Source of the DNA: Gracilibacillus ureilyticus
GTDB lineage: Bacteria; Bacillota; Bacilli; Bacillales; Amphibacillaceae
Assembly (NCBI RefSeq): GCF_900111195.1
Contig: NZ_FOGL01000018.1
Location: 23,283-74,961, forward strand
Length of the DNA stretch: 51,679 bases
Reading direction: 5' to 3'
Both the position numbers and the translations under genes were made by a program. Under the pieces are notes generated by a model. It had not been told where the DNA came from. It made no database searches and was given only the letters and a program-made list of their open reading frames with translations. Below, one piece after another: positions 29,817-38,084 of the stretch. How positions within the stretch are numbered: position 1 is the stretch's first letter; every line of letters starts with the position of its first letter.

Positions 29817-30953
29817 CTATCTTAATTTTGGATATTCCATGTCATTCCCGAAATCCCAAATTTCCGAATCCCAGCCAGTATAGATTTCTTCTTTACCAAT
29901 CGTACTATCCGCATAACCTTTCTGCATTTGTTCAGAGGTACGTGGGTTGCCCATACCATTATCATAAGATTGACCTGTTCTTATTTCCTCATAGTAAGAA
30001 TTAGTAACAATGGAGCTTCCCATACCAACTAAGCCACCAATAGAATTAGCAGTTCCAGCTACATTTCCAATTGCATAGGAATTAGTGATATAACCAAAAC
30101 TATTACCAATCAATCCGCCTATAGCAGTACCAGCAACACTTCCAGTTACATTTCCGGTTACATTTCCAGTAGCATAGGAATCAGTGATATCACCTAAATT
30201 ACTACCAATCATGCCTCCAATTGTATAGTTTCCAATTATACTACCAGTTGCATAAGAATGGTCAATAGTCCCATAATAATTGTAACCAATTAAGCCACCT
30301 AATGTAATATTTCCACGTACAGAATTAGTTGCATTGGAATCAGTGACGATTCCACTATAATTAATACCAGCCAATCCGCCGATTCCACTACCAGTGCCCG
30401 CTTGTGGGTCAAAAATAAAGGCTGTTGTTCCTGAATCAGCACTTGTCATAGTTATAGAAGAAGGATTATCAGGTACTGTATTATTTCCAATTACACTTCC
30501 AGATGCATTTGAATTGGTCAAGGTCCCGGTTTCATTCACACCAACCAGGCCACCTATAAAGTAACCATTTCCTATTACAGAACCAGTTACAAAAGAATGA
30601 TCAATATGTCCATAATTTCGTCCAACTAACCCTCCTACACAATTGCGACCAGTTATACTTATATCCGATAGTTGAACATTTATTAGTTTGCCATCACTAT
30701 GAAGTTTACGAAAGAATCCAACATCTTCTCCCTCAGGCTGGTTAATTGTTACATCACTTATAATAAAACCATTTCCATCCAATACTCCGTTAAACTCGAA
30801 GGGATCCCAAGTTTCACCGTCCATATTAATATTGGAAACCAACTTAAAGTGCTGTATGCTCTCAGCCTCATCTAAGTCTTTCATTAGTCTCAATTTTGCA
30901 ATTGAATCAATTAGGTATGGATTTTCTTCACTTCCCAAAAGTGGTTTATCGCT
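29817..30953 (-). CDS. Cassette 11 downstream exon: GLUG-repeat domain
   Basis: 378 codons open from AGC at 30953; peptide starts SDKPLLGSEENPYLIDS, the usual entry into a GLUG-motif beta-helix. At least seven repeats of the type GGLVGRNYG.IDHSFVTGSV.GN follow to the C-terminus, which ends in the common capping segment TGWDSEIWDFGNDMEYPKL. GLUG repeats occur in bacterial surface and adhesin-like proteins. No start codon with ribosome site, signal peptide or SLH. Confidence 0.75.
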   Translation of the reverse strand, partial: SDKPLLGSEENPYLIDSIAKLRLMKDLDEAESIQHFKLVSNINMDGETWDPFEFNGVLDGNGFIISDVTINQPEGEDVGFFRKLHSDGKLINVQLSDISITGRNCVGGLVGRNYGHIDHSFVTGSVIGNGYFIGGLVGVNETGTLTNSNASGSVIGNNTVPDNPSSITMTSADSGTTAFIFDPQAGTGSGIGGLAGINYSGIVTDSNATNSVRGNITLGGLIGYNYYGTIDHSYATGSIIGNYTIGGMIGSNLGDITDSYATGNVTGNVTGSVAGTAIGGLIGNSFGYITNSYAIGNVAGTANSIGGLVGMGSSIVTNSYYEEIRTGQSYDNGMGNPRTSEQMQKGYADSTIGKEEIYTGWDSEIWDFGNDMEYPKLR

Positions 30954-31055
30954 ATTTGTAACTTATACCCTTAGGCTTTCGTGTACACCTTCACCACACA
31001 AGCAACTTTCATCGCATACGGCGATCCATCAACAGTACTTTTTACTTATTTCCCC
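30954..31055 (-). repeat. Group II intron domain IV(3')-V-VI copy 11
   Basis: Starts GGGGAAAUAAGU; domain V UCGCCGUAUGCGAU-GAAA-GUUGC; domain VI is diverged (GUGUACACGAAAGCCUAAGGG) but ends AAGUUACAAAU before AGC. Confidence 0.75.
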
Positions 31056-31169
31056 TAATCTATTTTATATTATTAATGAATAATATACCATTAGTTTATT
31101 AATATTTGATTACTTTACTCGGAAATCATTTTATTAGTAGGGAGGAGAAACCTTCTACTCGAAAGGCTG

Positions 31170-31406
31170 TTATGCTCTTCGAGACTTCTTTTTACTTATC
31201 CGAAAAAATGAGTGAGCAACTATTACATAATTTTCTTCTGCCAATGGATTGCCATAACCCTGGTATTTCGCATGTGAATCTAACCAATTTGTCTGACTCA
31301 GCGGTTGTAGAAGTTTTATAGATGTTGCATTGTTGACAGGAGTAGATTCTAGCAACGATGTAGGTTGCTGAGCAAACACAGCTAAGTTTGAGATTTCAAG
31401 TTCACC
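31170..31406 (-). CDS. Cassette 10 downstream exon, probably degraded
   Basis: 78 codons open from GGT at 31406 (in the position of the usual AGY): GELEISNLAVFAQQP, then WLDSHAKYQGYGNPLAEENY. The end runs into a hairpin with basic residues (KKKSRR), suggesting truncation. Family not assigned. Its domain V has lost pairing, so splicing is doubtful. Confidence 0.4.
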   Translation of the reverse strand, partial: GELEISNLAVFAQQPTSLLESTPVNNATSIKLLQPLSQTNWLDSHAKYQGYGNPLAEENYVIVAHSFFRISKKKSRRA

Positions 31407-31505
31407 TTTCTCGTCTTATGATTTATTACGAGCCTTCATTATACATGCCTCTTTCATTGCATACAGCGATTCATCAGCAGTAATAGATCCTTGAACTTAT
31501 TTCCC
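31407..31505 (-). repeat. Degenerate domain IV(3')-V-VI copy 10
   Basis: GGGAAAUAAG is kept, but domain V reads GCAAU-GAAA-GAGGC, which no longer pairs, and the exon boundary is GAGAAA-GGU. Confidence 0.65.
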
Positions 31506-31577
31506 AATCAAACAATCTGGCTTGAATTTCTCAAATCCAAGTTCAGCATATTCTCTTACTATCTAATAGTCACAAGT

Positions 31578-31712
31578 TTACGTCAAACCAGTAAGTCCAT
31601 CAATTGCATTAGCTGCATTTCCCAAATTGGCATAGATTCTTAAAGTCCCGTTGAAGTACTGACTTGAGAGAATGCCCCTTCCACTTCTAATTAGATTGAA
31701 TAATGACAACAT
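31578..31712 (-). CDS. Possible 44-residue small protein
   Basis: ATG at 31712 is preceded by AAGGAGAG with 7-nt spacing; the peptide reads MLSLFNLIRSGRGILSSQYF, then NGTLRIYANLGNAANAIDG and LTGLT. Good ribosome site and even composition favour a real gene, but I do not recognise it and it may be the N-terminal stump of a longer decayed gene. 31741-32038 holds nothing recognisable. Confidence 0.4.
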   Translation of the reverse strand: MLSLFNLIRSGRGILSSQYFNGTLRIYANLGNAANAIDGLTGLT

Positions 31713-32038
31713 TATTTTTCTCTCCTTCTAAAGGGGTACTATCAAATAGGTTTTCCTTTAGACATTCCGCAAATAACCAATTCGATGATTCTTCGTTTTC
31801 TGTCACTAAAAAAAACAAAACAACATGCTAGACTCCTTCCCAAGTTCAAACTAGCAATTTGGACTTGTCCGGTGGTCGGCATTTTTCTTATTCTTTTTTT
31901 ATACTTGTTATTACTTCTCTCCATAGAGATTCCATACTTTCCCTCTAAATAAGAATCCCTAACTTCTCTTAAAAGCTAGGTTTGTATGAATCCTCACATA
32001 AATAATGTAGGTTTATATTCACTTTTATCCCATCATTA

Positions 32039-32076
32039 TAAAAAGCCTCGTAAAGCAATTATGCTCTACGAGACTT
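32039..32076 (-). terminator. Intrinsic terminator of the subtilase gene
   Basis: AGUCUCGUAGAGC / GCUUUACGAGGCU followed by UUUUU in RNA sense, about 40 nt after the stop. Confidence 0.8.
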
Positions 32077-32116
32077 TCTGAGTGAAACAGGAAAACTGCC
32101 CCCGCGTTTCCTTTCT

Positions 32117-33883
32117 TCATTCTCTTGTATGAAACACTTGATAAACAGGTTTACTTAAACAAGATTTCCCATCTTGGGAGCAAATATCTTTAGATATGAC
32201 CAGTTTATATGTTGAATTCGGCTCATAGAGTTCTAAAGACTTTACTTTTACTGTTTTGTGTTGATTGGTGAAAGAAAACTCTAATGGAAGTTGATTGTTC
32301 GAACTATCTATAATTTGTACTGTTTGATTATTAATCGAAGTAGCATCTACACTATTATTAAAATTAATTGCCCATTCCTGGTCGAGCGCAGCATTATAAA
32401 TAGGCTCAAATGTCTCATTTTCTATTAATTCCTTATCTACCACATTCACTTCAACAAATGATGTAACAGAGCTGTCAGCGGATGAAATAGAGATAGTAGC
32501 TTTCCCAGTTGTTACTCCATTGATTACTCCTTCTTCATTAACTGTTACTACTTCATTATTACTAGATTCCCAAAATAATTGGTTACTCGCAGCCTCTGTT
32601 GGCAGGATGATTGGTTGAATTTTTAATGTTTCTCCTACAGTTAATTCAACTTGTGGCTGTTCTATAATGATTTGTTCGATTTCAGGAAACATTTTCTGTG
32701 ACAGTTGATAAAAATCTATCAGGCCATAACCAAATTTTTCGTCCTTCCCAGCAGGCCCCAAATCAACTGATGTTTCCTGTATAGCAGGCATTATCTCATT
32801 TAATGTTACGTTCTGTTTCTCTGAGATTATGCTTGCAATAATCCCACTAACAATTGGGGCAGAAAAAGATGTTCCATTTTGATAGGTATATTGGTTGTTT
32901 TTCGTTGTTGTTACTATTTCTTCCCCAGGAGCAACAATATCCACTTTATCATTATATGTGGAAAAATTCGATAGATTGTTATACTGATCAATAGAGCCTA
33001 CTGAAATCACATTATGATAAGAGGCAGGATACATATATTCGCTATTGCCATTGTTCCCTGCAGAAGCAACCACAATTATTCCATTATCAACTGCCCTTTG
33101 GATAGCATTATATTCTATATTGGAAAAATCCGGACTCCCAAAACTTAAATTCAAGACATCAACGTTCTGCTCAATGGCATAATCAATTGCTTCGACGATA
33201 TCAGATAAATACAGCGAACCGTCAGAAAATCCTGCTTGCAACGGTAATATTTTTACATTACTTTTTCCAGTAACCCCGGCTATGCCTAAGTCATTATTAA
33301 TAGAAGCTGCAATTACTCCTGATACTGCAGTTCCATGTCCATTCATATCATAAACTGCTTCTGATTCATCTATGAAATTATAACCATTTTGCAGAATTTT
33401 CCCTTGTAAATCTTCATGTTGAAGATCGACCCCTGTATCTATAACACCAACAACCACTTCTTCTCCTGGTTCTGTTAGTACTTCCCACGCTTCCGGGGCA
33501 GCTACTTTATCTAATGCCCACTGTAATTCATAATAAGGGTCACTTATAATAGTAGTGGATTGCACATAAACTTTTTTATTTTCTTCTACAAACTGGACAT
33601 CTTCCATTTGCTCCAATTGGTTAATGATTTTCTTTTGATCTACATAATCATTTAATTCAACTGTTTCTACACTGTCGCTCTGGCTCAATAATTGAATCTT
33701 AGAAGAATTATTATTTGTTTCTTGTTTATATTGAATTAGAATTTCATTTTCTTTTCTTTCTTTTAAAATGTTTTCTTTTAACATTTTATCTATAGTATGA
33801 TTCTCTGACGCAAAGACGGATTGGCTATTTAGAACGACCAGCAAAAGTGAAAGGGCTGTAATAATACTTAGAAGTTTTCTCAT
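32117..33883 (-). CDS. Secreted S8 subtilisin-like protease with Ig-like domains
   Basis: A 588-residue exported protease. Signal peptide (1 to about 25), propeptide (about 30-110), S8 catalytic domain with Asp in VIDTGVD (about 147), His in NGHGTAVSG (about 182) and Ser in NGTSFSAP (about 338), then a Big_2-type domain (ESSNNEVVTVNEEGVINGV) and a C-terminal Big_5/SbsA-like domain. The start at 33883 is 7 nt from AGGTG; an in-frame ATG lies 15 nt upstream. It has its own start, signal and terminator, so it is an independent gene lying within the intron-cassette array between copies 9 and 10. It could process surface proteins. Confidence 0.9.
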   Translation of the reverse strand: MRKLLSIITALSLLLVVLNSQSVFASENHTIDKMLKENILKERKENEILIQYKQETNNNSSKIQLLSQSDSVETVELNDYVDQKKIINQLEQMEDVQFVEENKKVYVQSTTIISDPYYELQWALDKVAAPEAWEVLTEPGEEVVVGVIDTGVDLQHEDLQGKILQNGYNFIDESEAVYDMNGHGTAVSGVIAASINNDLGIAGVTGKSNVKILPLQAGFSDGSLYLSDIVEAIDYAIEQNVDVLNLSFGSPDFSNIEYNAIQRAVDNGIIVVASAGNNGNSEYMYPASYHNVISVGSIDQYNNLSNFSTYNDKVDIVAPGEEIVTTTKNNQYTYQNGTSFSAPIVSGIIASIISEKQNVTLNEIMPAIQETSVDLGPAGKDEKFGYGLIDFYQLSQKMFPEIEQIIIEQPQVELTVGETLKIQPIILPTEAASNQLFWESSNNEVVTVNEEGVINGVTTGKATISISSADSSVTSFVEVNVVDKELIENETFEPIYNAALDQEWAINFNNSVDATSINNQTVQIIDSSNNQLPLEFSFTNQHKTVKVKSLELYEPNSTYKLVISKDICSQDGKSCLSKPVYQVFHTRE

Positions 33884-34248
33884 TTCATTCACCTGCATTT
33901 CATATAATTTTTTTCATCTAACTGTCAAATTCTCCAGATCTCGAATTAGCACATCTAAAACCGGATAATTATTTATTTTTTCCAACAATATTAATCTATG
34001 TAATAGACTCTTTACCCTATTTTCTTTTTCTTTCGAAGGAATTATCTCTTCATTACCTATTTGCCAGTTGATTTCCCGAGATTATTAACAAAGATTATAT
34101 CTCTGCCATGAACTTATTCCTCCTTTAATAAGTGGTATTATTCATTAGAATTCTGGACACATAGCCATTAAAAAAGGTAATATAACTAATGCTATTATAC
34201 TATTAATTAGAGAATGTATTCAATTACTTATATTACATAATCGAATGA

Positions 34249-34284
34249 TAATATGACGAGAGACAGATTACATGATCATGATAT
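34249..34284. repeat. 36-bp direct repeat, copy A
   Basis: Starts TAATATGACGAGAG and matches 36631-36666 at all but a few positions. 33884-34248 is otherwise empty. Confidence 0.7.
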
Positions 34285-34318
34285 ATGTTTAAATAATAGC
34301 TGGATGAACGAATGAATC

Positions 34319-34348
34319 TTACATTAAAAGAGTAAATGGATCTTCAAT
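34319..34348 (-). pseudogene. Cassette 9 exon remnant
   Basis: After a deleted boundary (CGAG-AUUGAAG instead of CGAGAAUAGY) only about nine codons remain open before TAA. Not a working exon. Confidence 0.4.
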
Positions 34349-34455
34349 CTCGTCTTATACCTTTCTTTAATATCAGATTTATAACGAGCTACACCATACA
34401 GGCGACTCTCATCGCACACAGTGACCCGCCAACAATTTTTATTTTGCTTATTTCC
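34349..34455 (-). repeat. Degenerate domain IV(3')-V-VI copy 9
   Basis: GGAAAUAAGC kept; domain V starts UCACUGUGUGCGAU with GAGA loop, so the conserved CGC triad has become CAC; the intron 3' end is shortened. Confidence 0.7.
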
Positions 34456-34512
34456 ATATTTACTTTATATTACAAAAAAATCGACTACCTAAAAATCAAA
34501 ATAGCCCTAATT

Positions 34513-34551
34513 CTAAAAAGTTGGTTGAGCTACTTTTGCTATTAAATTGCT
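34513..34551 (-). CDS. Cassette 8 minimal exon (12 codons)
   Basis: AGC at 34551 opens only SNLIAKVAQPTF before TAG; the next cassette's domain IV strand follows within 60 nt. Splicing into it would simply add a short tail. It may be a truncated exon. Confidence 0.4.
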   Translation of the reverse strand, partial: SNLIAKVAQPTF

Positions 34552-34667
34552 ATTCTCGCCTTGTATCACATTTTAATGATTTTCGCACGAGCCTTCACCC
34601 CATGCCGGCAGCTTTCACCGCACACGGCGATCTGTCAGCAGTTGTGCTTCTTTCTGCTTATTTCCCC
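34552..34667 (-). repeat. Group II intron domain IV(3')-V-VI copy 8
   Basis: GGGGAAAUAAGC; domain V GCGGU-GAAA-GCUGC with an enlarged GGGG run in the 3' strand; domain VI ends ACAAGGCGAGAAU. Confidence 0.75.
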
Positions 34668-34697
34668 AATAATATTGTATTGTAAACCAATTATTCT

Positions 34698-34719
34698 GCA
34701 TAGTAACTTTAATTATGAT
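34698..34719. repeat. 22-bp repeat (copy 2 of 3)
   Basis: GCATAGTAACTTTAATTAT; lies 30 nt upstream, in RNA sense, of the domain IV strand of cassette 8. Confidence 0.7.
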
Positions 34720-34880
34720 ATTCATACGTTCGTTTAGACACAGTATTGGCTCGAAATTAACTAGTAATTACATGTATCTTTCATCAGAAAAAGACCAATT
34801 CGCTCATCTTTAGCAAAGTGTATCCCTAATTGAGAACTCAATACTTCTGCACCTCCTACCTTTTTAATTATTTATATTGG

Positions 34881-34916
34881 AAAAGCCCTGCAGAGATTTC
34901 TCTCAACAGAGCTTTT
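34881..34916 (-). terminator. Intrinsic terminator after cassette 7 exon
   Basis: AAAAGCUCUGUUGAGA / UCUCUGCAGGGCUUUU in RNA sense, 44 nt after the stop codon. Confidence 0.75.
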
Positions 34917-34959
34917 CAACATCTTCATTATTTAGTTTAAAAATCACAAACACTAATAA

Positions 34960-35820
34960 TCACTCATTTTCAAAGGTAACTTCAACTGTGACGTCCTGAT
35001 CTACCAGTTCAAAAGTCCCCATTGCAACACCTGTTCCTAGAGGTAATTTTTTAATCTCATAATAATAGGTCCCTGGAATTAACGCATCCTTATTAAAAGG
35101 AGATGTCAATCGTAATTGTCTTTCTTCATCTGCGAAAAGAGACAAAGTTACACTACCAATGGGTTCACCTGTATTACTATTAATAAAATCTACTCCATAT
35201 GTTTCACTATCAGGTGTATTAATTTCTATTTTTCCTATAGCTTTAGGCAAAGCGACTTTTGAATCGCCCATGTCTACAAATACATTATAAAACGTGTTTG
35301 GAAAAAGATATGGTATCGTAGCTTCATAGGTAATCACATTCGTAATTGGGTCAATCGAATAGCTATATTCAATGATTTCCGGTGCAACATATCCGCCACC
35401 AGTTGCTTCAACCTTTACATATTCGTAAATTTCTGGACTTTCCCAAGAAATGATAGCCTGATTATTTTCAATAGATTTCTTTTTAATGGTAAGCTCACTA
35501 GGTTCTGGGCTAATTATTTCAATGGGGCCATTAATCTCAAAGGTTGCAGGATCATAACCTTCCGCTTCAATAACAATTTGATATGTCTCTTCTTCAGAAA
35601 ATAATACTGGACTAAATGACAAGACATAATTTCCAACAATGTCTTCAGCTAGTTCATCTGGAATGGCTGTTATACCGTAATCCATTCCCTCAACAAGTTC
35701 CTTCGAATCGTTTAATAATTTAACACTTGTTATATGTGATGACCAATTGCCATCATCAGAATAAACGAAGCTGGTCGGGTCTATTTCAATTTGCGTAAAT
35801 TCTGGAGGTTGAATAATACT
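34960..35820 (-). CDS. Cassette 7 downstream exon: Shr-HID-like plus Fn3-like surface domain
   Basis: 286 codons open from AGT at 35820: SIIQPPEFTQIEIDPTSF, then a DUF1533/Shr-HID-like pattern (NWSSHITSVKLLN, later YQIVIEAEGYDPATFEI), an Fn3-like segment (NNQAIISWESPEIYEYVKV) and a beta-sandwich tail ending VEVTFENE. The first 45 codons precede any ATG and still read as protein, so the ATG at 35685 is not the natural start. Longest exon in the 34-40 kb part of the array. Confidence 0.75.
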   Translation of the reverse strand, partial: SIIQPPEFTQIEIDPTSFVYSDDGNWSSHITSVKLLNDSKELVEGMDYGITAIPDELAEDIVGNYVLSFSPVLFSEEETYQIVIEAEGYDPATFEINGPIEIISPEPSELTIKKKSIENNQAIISWESPEIYEYVKVEATGGGYVAPEIIEYSYSIDPITNVITYEATIPYLFPNTFYNVFVDMGDSKVALPKAIGKIEINTPDSETYGVDFINSNTGEPIGSVTLSLFADEERQLRLTSPFNKDALIPGTYYYEIKKLPLGTGVAMGTFELVDQDVTVEVTFENE

Positions 35821-35932
35821 ATTCTCGTCTTATGCCACTACATAGTGGTTTTCGATTCGAGCCTTCACCATGCAGGCAACTTTCATTGCACACGGCGATC
35901 CGTCAGCAGTAAATATCTTTATCTTAATCCCC
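35821..35932 (-). repeat. Group II intron domain IV(3')-V-VI copy 7
   Basis: GGGGAUUAAG; domain V GCAAU-GAAA-GUUGC, a compensatory change from GCGAU/GUCGC; domain VI AUAAGACGAGAAU. Confidence 0.85.
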
Positions 35933-35962
35933 ATTGCTATCTTAATGCACTTTCTTGATTTG

Positions 35963-35984
35963 GCATAGTAACTTTAGTTATAAT
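35963..35984. repeat. 22-bp repeat (copy 3 of 3)
   Basis: GCATAGTAACTTTAGTTAT; lies 30 nt upstream, in RNA sense, of the domain IV strand of cassette 7. Confidence 0.7.
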
Positions 35985-35993
35985 CTTATAAAG

Positions 35994-36034
35994 AAAAGCC
36001 TCGCAAAGCACAAAACAGTGACTCCCTACGAGAC
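35994..36034 (-). terminator. Hairpin after cassette 6
   Basis: GGUCUCGUAGGG / UUUGCGAGGCUUUUC in RNA sense, about 57 nt after the pentapeptide frame ends. Confidence 0.6.
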
Positions 36035-36090
36035 CATAATCGTTACATACCTAATTGCATCTCTTCTAAACTTGAATTTAATACTTTATC

Positions 36091-36380
36091 CTACCATTCA
36101 ACAAAATTAGTTGTGGCTCCTGAAAAATTAGTGCCTGTTCGATTAGTATTCCTAAAATATCCATAAGCTAACCAAGCATTCTGAAAAGTTGCATTTAACA
36201 GATTGGCACCGTTAAATACTGCGTAACCTGCATCAGAATCATTAAGATTAGCATAGGATAAATCAGCATCACTTAAATTGGCATAAGTTAATTTGGTATT
36301 TTGCATATTATTAGATCTTACTTGTTGAAAAGTCCAAGATTTAATATTCCATAGTCAATTCTTATGCTCTTTAAAGGACT
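36091..36380 (-). pseudogene. Cassette 6 exon: pentapeptide-repeat domain, frameshifted
   Basis: From AGT at 36380 the expected phase reads SPLKSIRIDYGILNLG and stops after 20 codons. A second frame beginning near LWNIKSWTFQQVRSNN carries clear A(N/D)LS pentapeptide repeats (LTYANLSDADLSYANLNDSD) to the stop at 36091. One indel around 36352-36360 would join them, so this looks like a once-open exon broken by a frameshift. Confidence 0.6.
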
Positions 36381-36480
36381 ATTCTCACTTTCAGTAATTA
36401 TATAATCTATAATGAGCCTTCACCATACAGGCGACTTTCACCGCACACGGCGATCCGTTTTAGCAGATTAATTATTTTCC
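36381..36480 (-). repeat. Domain IV(3')-V-VI copy 6, domain VI decayed
   Basis: GGAAAAUAAU; domain V GCGGU-GAAA-GUCGC is intact with one G-U pair; the 3' strand of domain VI (normally UAUAAGRCGAG) has become ACUGAAAGUGAG, so the branch-point bulge is uncertain. Confidence 0.75.
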
Positions 36481-36630
36481 ACAATCAAAGAATATAACAA
36501 ATTTTACATTATAGCAATGGACCTTCATAAATCTTTAACTATACCTTAATATAAATTTTATACATAATAAGAGAACAATTAGCAGACACTGAAGCTTTCT
36601 TACATATTTTGATAACGATAATGCAATAAA

Positions 36631-36666
36631 TAATATGACGAGAGCCAGACTACAAGATCACGATAT
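36631..36666. repeat. 36-bp direct repeat, copy B
   Basis: Starts TAATATGACGAGAG; second copy of the sequence at 34249-34284. Confidence 0.7.
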
Positions 36667-36754
36667 AATTAAATACACAGCAAATCCTTTAAAATACGAT
36701 CATAAGTTATGAGTCTGTTAACATGATTGAATGTAGTGTAAGTTTCCTATTAAG

Positions 36755-36784
36755 CAAAAAAAACCCCACCAATGGTGAGGTCAC
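36755..36784 (-). terminator. Intrinsic terminator after cassette 5 exon
   Basis: RNA sense UGACCUCACCA / UGGUGGGGUUUUUUUU, 8 nt after the stop codon. Confidence 0.75.
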
Positions 36785-36791
36785 AATAGAC

Positions 36792-37079
36792 TTATTCCGC
36801 AGGTAGTACTGGTTCTATACCCTCATTAACTATTATTTCTTTATGCATATATCCATCTGCTTTAAAAATAAGTTTGGTTTCAAATGGAGGAGCACCATTA
36901 ATAATGATGCGACCTGAGTTACTGATGTCATACGCATCAGAAGGAATTATACCTGATTCCAATTCAAAATCGTATTCAATACTTTCTATCGATGTTCTCC
37001 ATTCTTCATTTTCGATAAATTCAATATAGAGAGTGGCTCCGTCAAATGAAGCACTTAGATTCGGTGCAACTTTACCGCT
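36792..37079 (-). CDS. Cassette 5 downstream exon: Shr-HID/DUF1533-like domain without any start codon
   Basis: 95 codons from AGC at 37079 to TAA: SGKVAPNLSASFDGATLYIE, then EFIENEEWRTSIESIEYDF and TKLIFKADGYMHKEIIV. The pattern W-(R)-x-x-I-x-x-I ... A-D/G-Y matches Shr-HID/DUF1533-type domains. The frame has no ATG near its beginning, so ordinary gene callers would miss it; it is meaningful only as a 3' exon. Confidence 0.75.
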   Translation of the reverse strand, partial: SGKVAPNLSASFDGATLYIEFIENEEWRTSIESIEYDFELESGIIPSDAYDISNSGRIIINGAPPFETKLIFKADGYMHKEIIVNEGIEPVLPAE

Positions 37080-37190
37080 ATTCTCGTCTTATACTTTTTC
37101 TTTATTTCAGTTTTATAATGAGTCTTCACCGTACAGGCGACTTTCATCGCATATGGCGATCAGTCAGCAATATAATTTCTTATTTTCCCC
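37080..37190 (-). repeat. Group II intron domain IV(3')-V-VI copy 5
   Basis: GGGGAAAAUAAG (one extra A); domain V UCGCCAUAUGCGAU-GAAA-GUCGC with an A-U replacing a G-C pair in the lower stem and one mismatch; domain VI ends GUAUAAGACGAGAAU. Confidence 0.85.
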
Positions 37191-37383
37191 ATCTCTATGA
37201 TATGATAACTAATCTACTAAAACAATGGACTTGAAGGAATCTTTAAGTTGTCTTTAACTTAACTTAACTTAAACTCGATAATAAAAAGACCCCAAATTGT
37301 GATCACTTATTTTTGTATGTCGCATAAGCATCCTATTAAAAAAGAATAAAACCCACTGTTGGTTAAGATGTACCCTATTCTTT

Positions 37384-37773
37384 CTATTCTGTAACAATTA
37401 CAATCCCACTAGATTCCTTACCATTTTGTTTTTTTAATTTAACACTTACGTCTCCCCCGGAAATTACATTATCATCAAAAGTTGATGCCGCTGAACTAAA
37501 TTTAATAAAGGGAAGATCTAACTCTTCTGGAATATAAGTAATATAAATTTGATCCGTACTGGTTAAATTGCTTAGTATTGCGGAAGAGAAAGTAAGCGTT
37601 AGTGTTTCCCCACCAGCTTCAATAATAAGTTGGTCTCCTACTTCTAATCCTGAATCAGTCCACCTAGTATTTCTAGCAGCTCCATCAGATCTTAACTGAA
37701 GGCTAAAATAATTATCGCTATTGTCGTAAATGGAAATGTTTGAAGGAGATACATCATTCAACAATCTTTCGCT
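37384..37773 (-). CDS. Cassette 4 downstream exon: beta-rich surface domain
   Basis: 129 codons from AGC at 37773: SERLLNDVSPSNISIYDN, then LEVGDQLIIEAGGETLTLTF and VISGGDVSVKLKKQNGKESS. All-beta, resembling S-layer cohesion or Ig-like folds; family not assigned. Ends IVIVTE. No start codon with ribosome site. Confidence 0.7.
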   Translation of the reverse strand, partial: SERLLNDVSPSNISIYDNSDNYFSLQLRSDGAARNTRWTDSGLEVGDQLIIEAGGETLTLTFSSAILSNLTSTDQIYITYIPEELDLPFIKFSSAASTFDDNVISGGDVSVKLKKQNGKESSGIVIVTE

Positions 37774-37887
37774 ATTCTCGCCTTATACCTTACCTATCTC
37801 TCAGTTTTATAACGAGCCTTCACCATGCAAGCGACTTTCATCGCACACGGCGATCCGCCAGCAGTAGAAACCTTTTCTTATTTCCCC
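37774..37887 (-). repeat. Group II intron domain IV(3')-V-VI copy 4
   Basis: GGGGAAAUAAG; domain V UCGCCGUGUGCGAU-GAAA-GUCGC; domain VI GGUAUAAGGCGAGAAU. Closest to the consensus. Confidence 0.88.
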
Positions 37888-38084
37888 ACATATTATTATA
37901 TAGTAATATAAATAAATGTCACTATATTTTTCAAAATAAAAAGCCTACGCTTTGTATGGCTCCAATGTTCTATTCATACTCTGATTCATCAATTACCTTA
38001 CATTCTACAGCTCTCTTTACACGATTAATATCCCATAGACGATTCCCATCTAAGTCATATGAATTATAAAAATGCTCGATTCTA

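Noticed and set aside
31170-31406. Cassette 10 exon as a sortase fragment
   Set aside because: YGNPLAEENYVIVAHS is only loosely reminiscent of sortase strands; no catalytic Cys or Arg segment follows.
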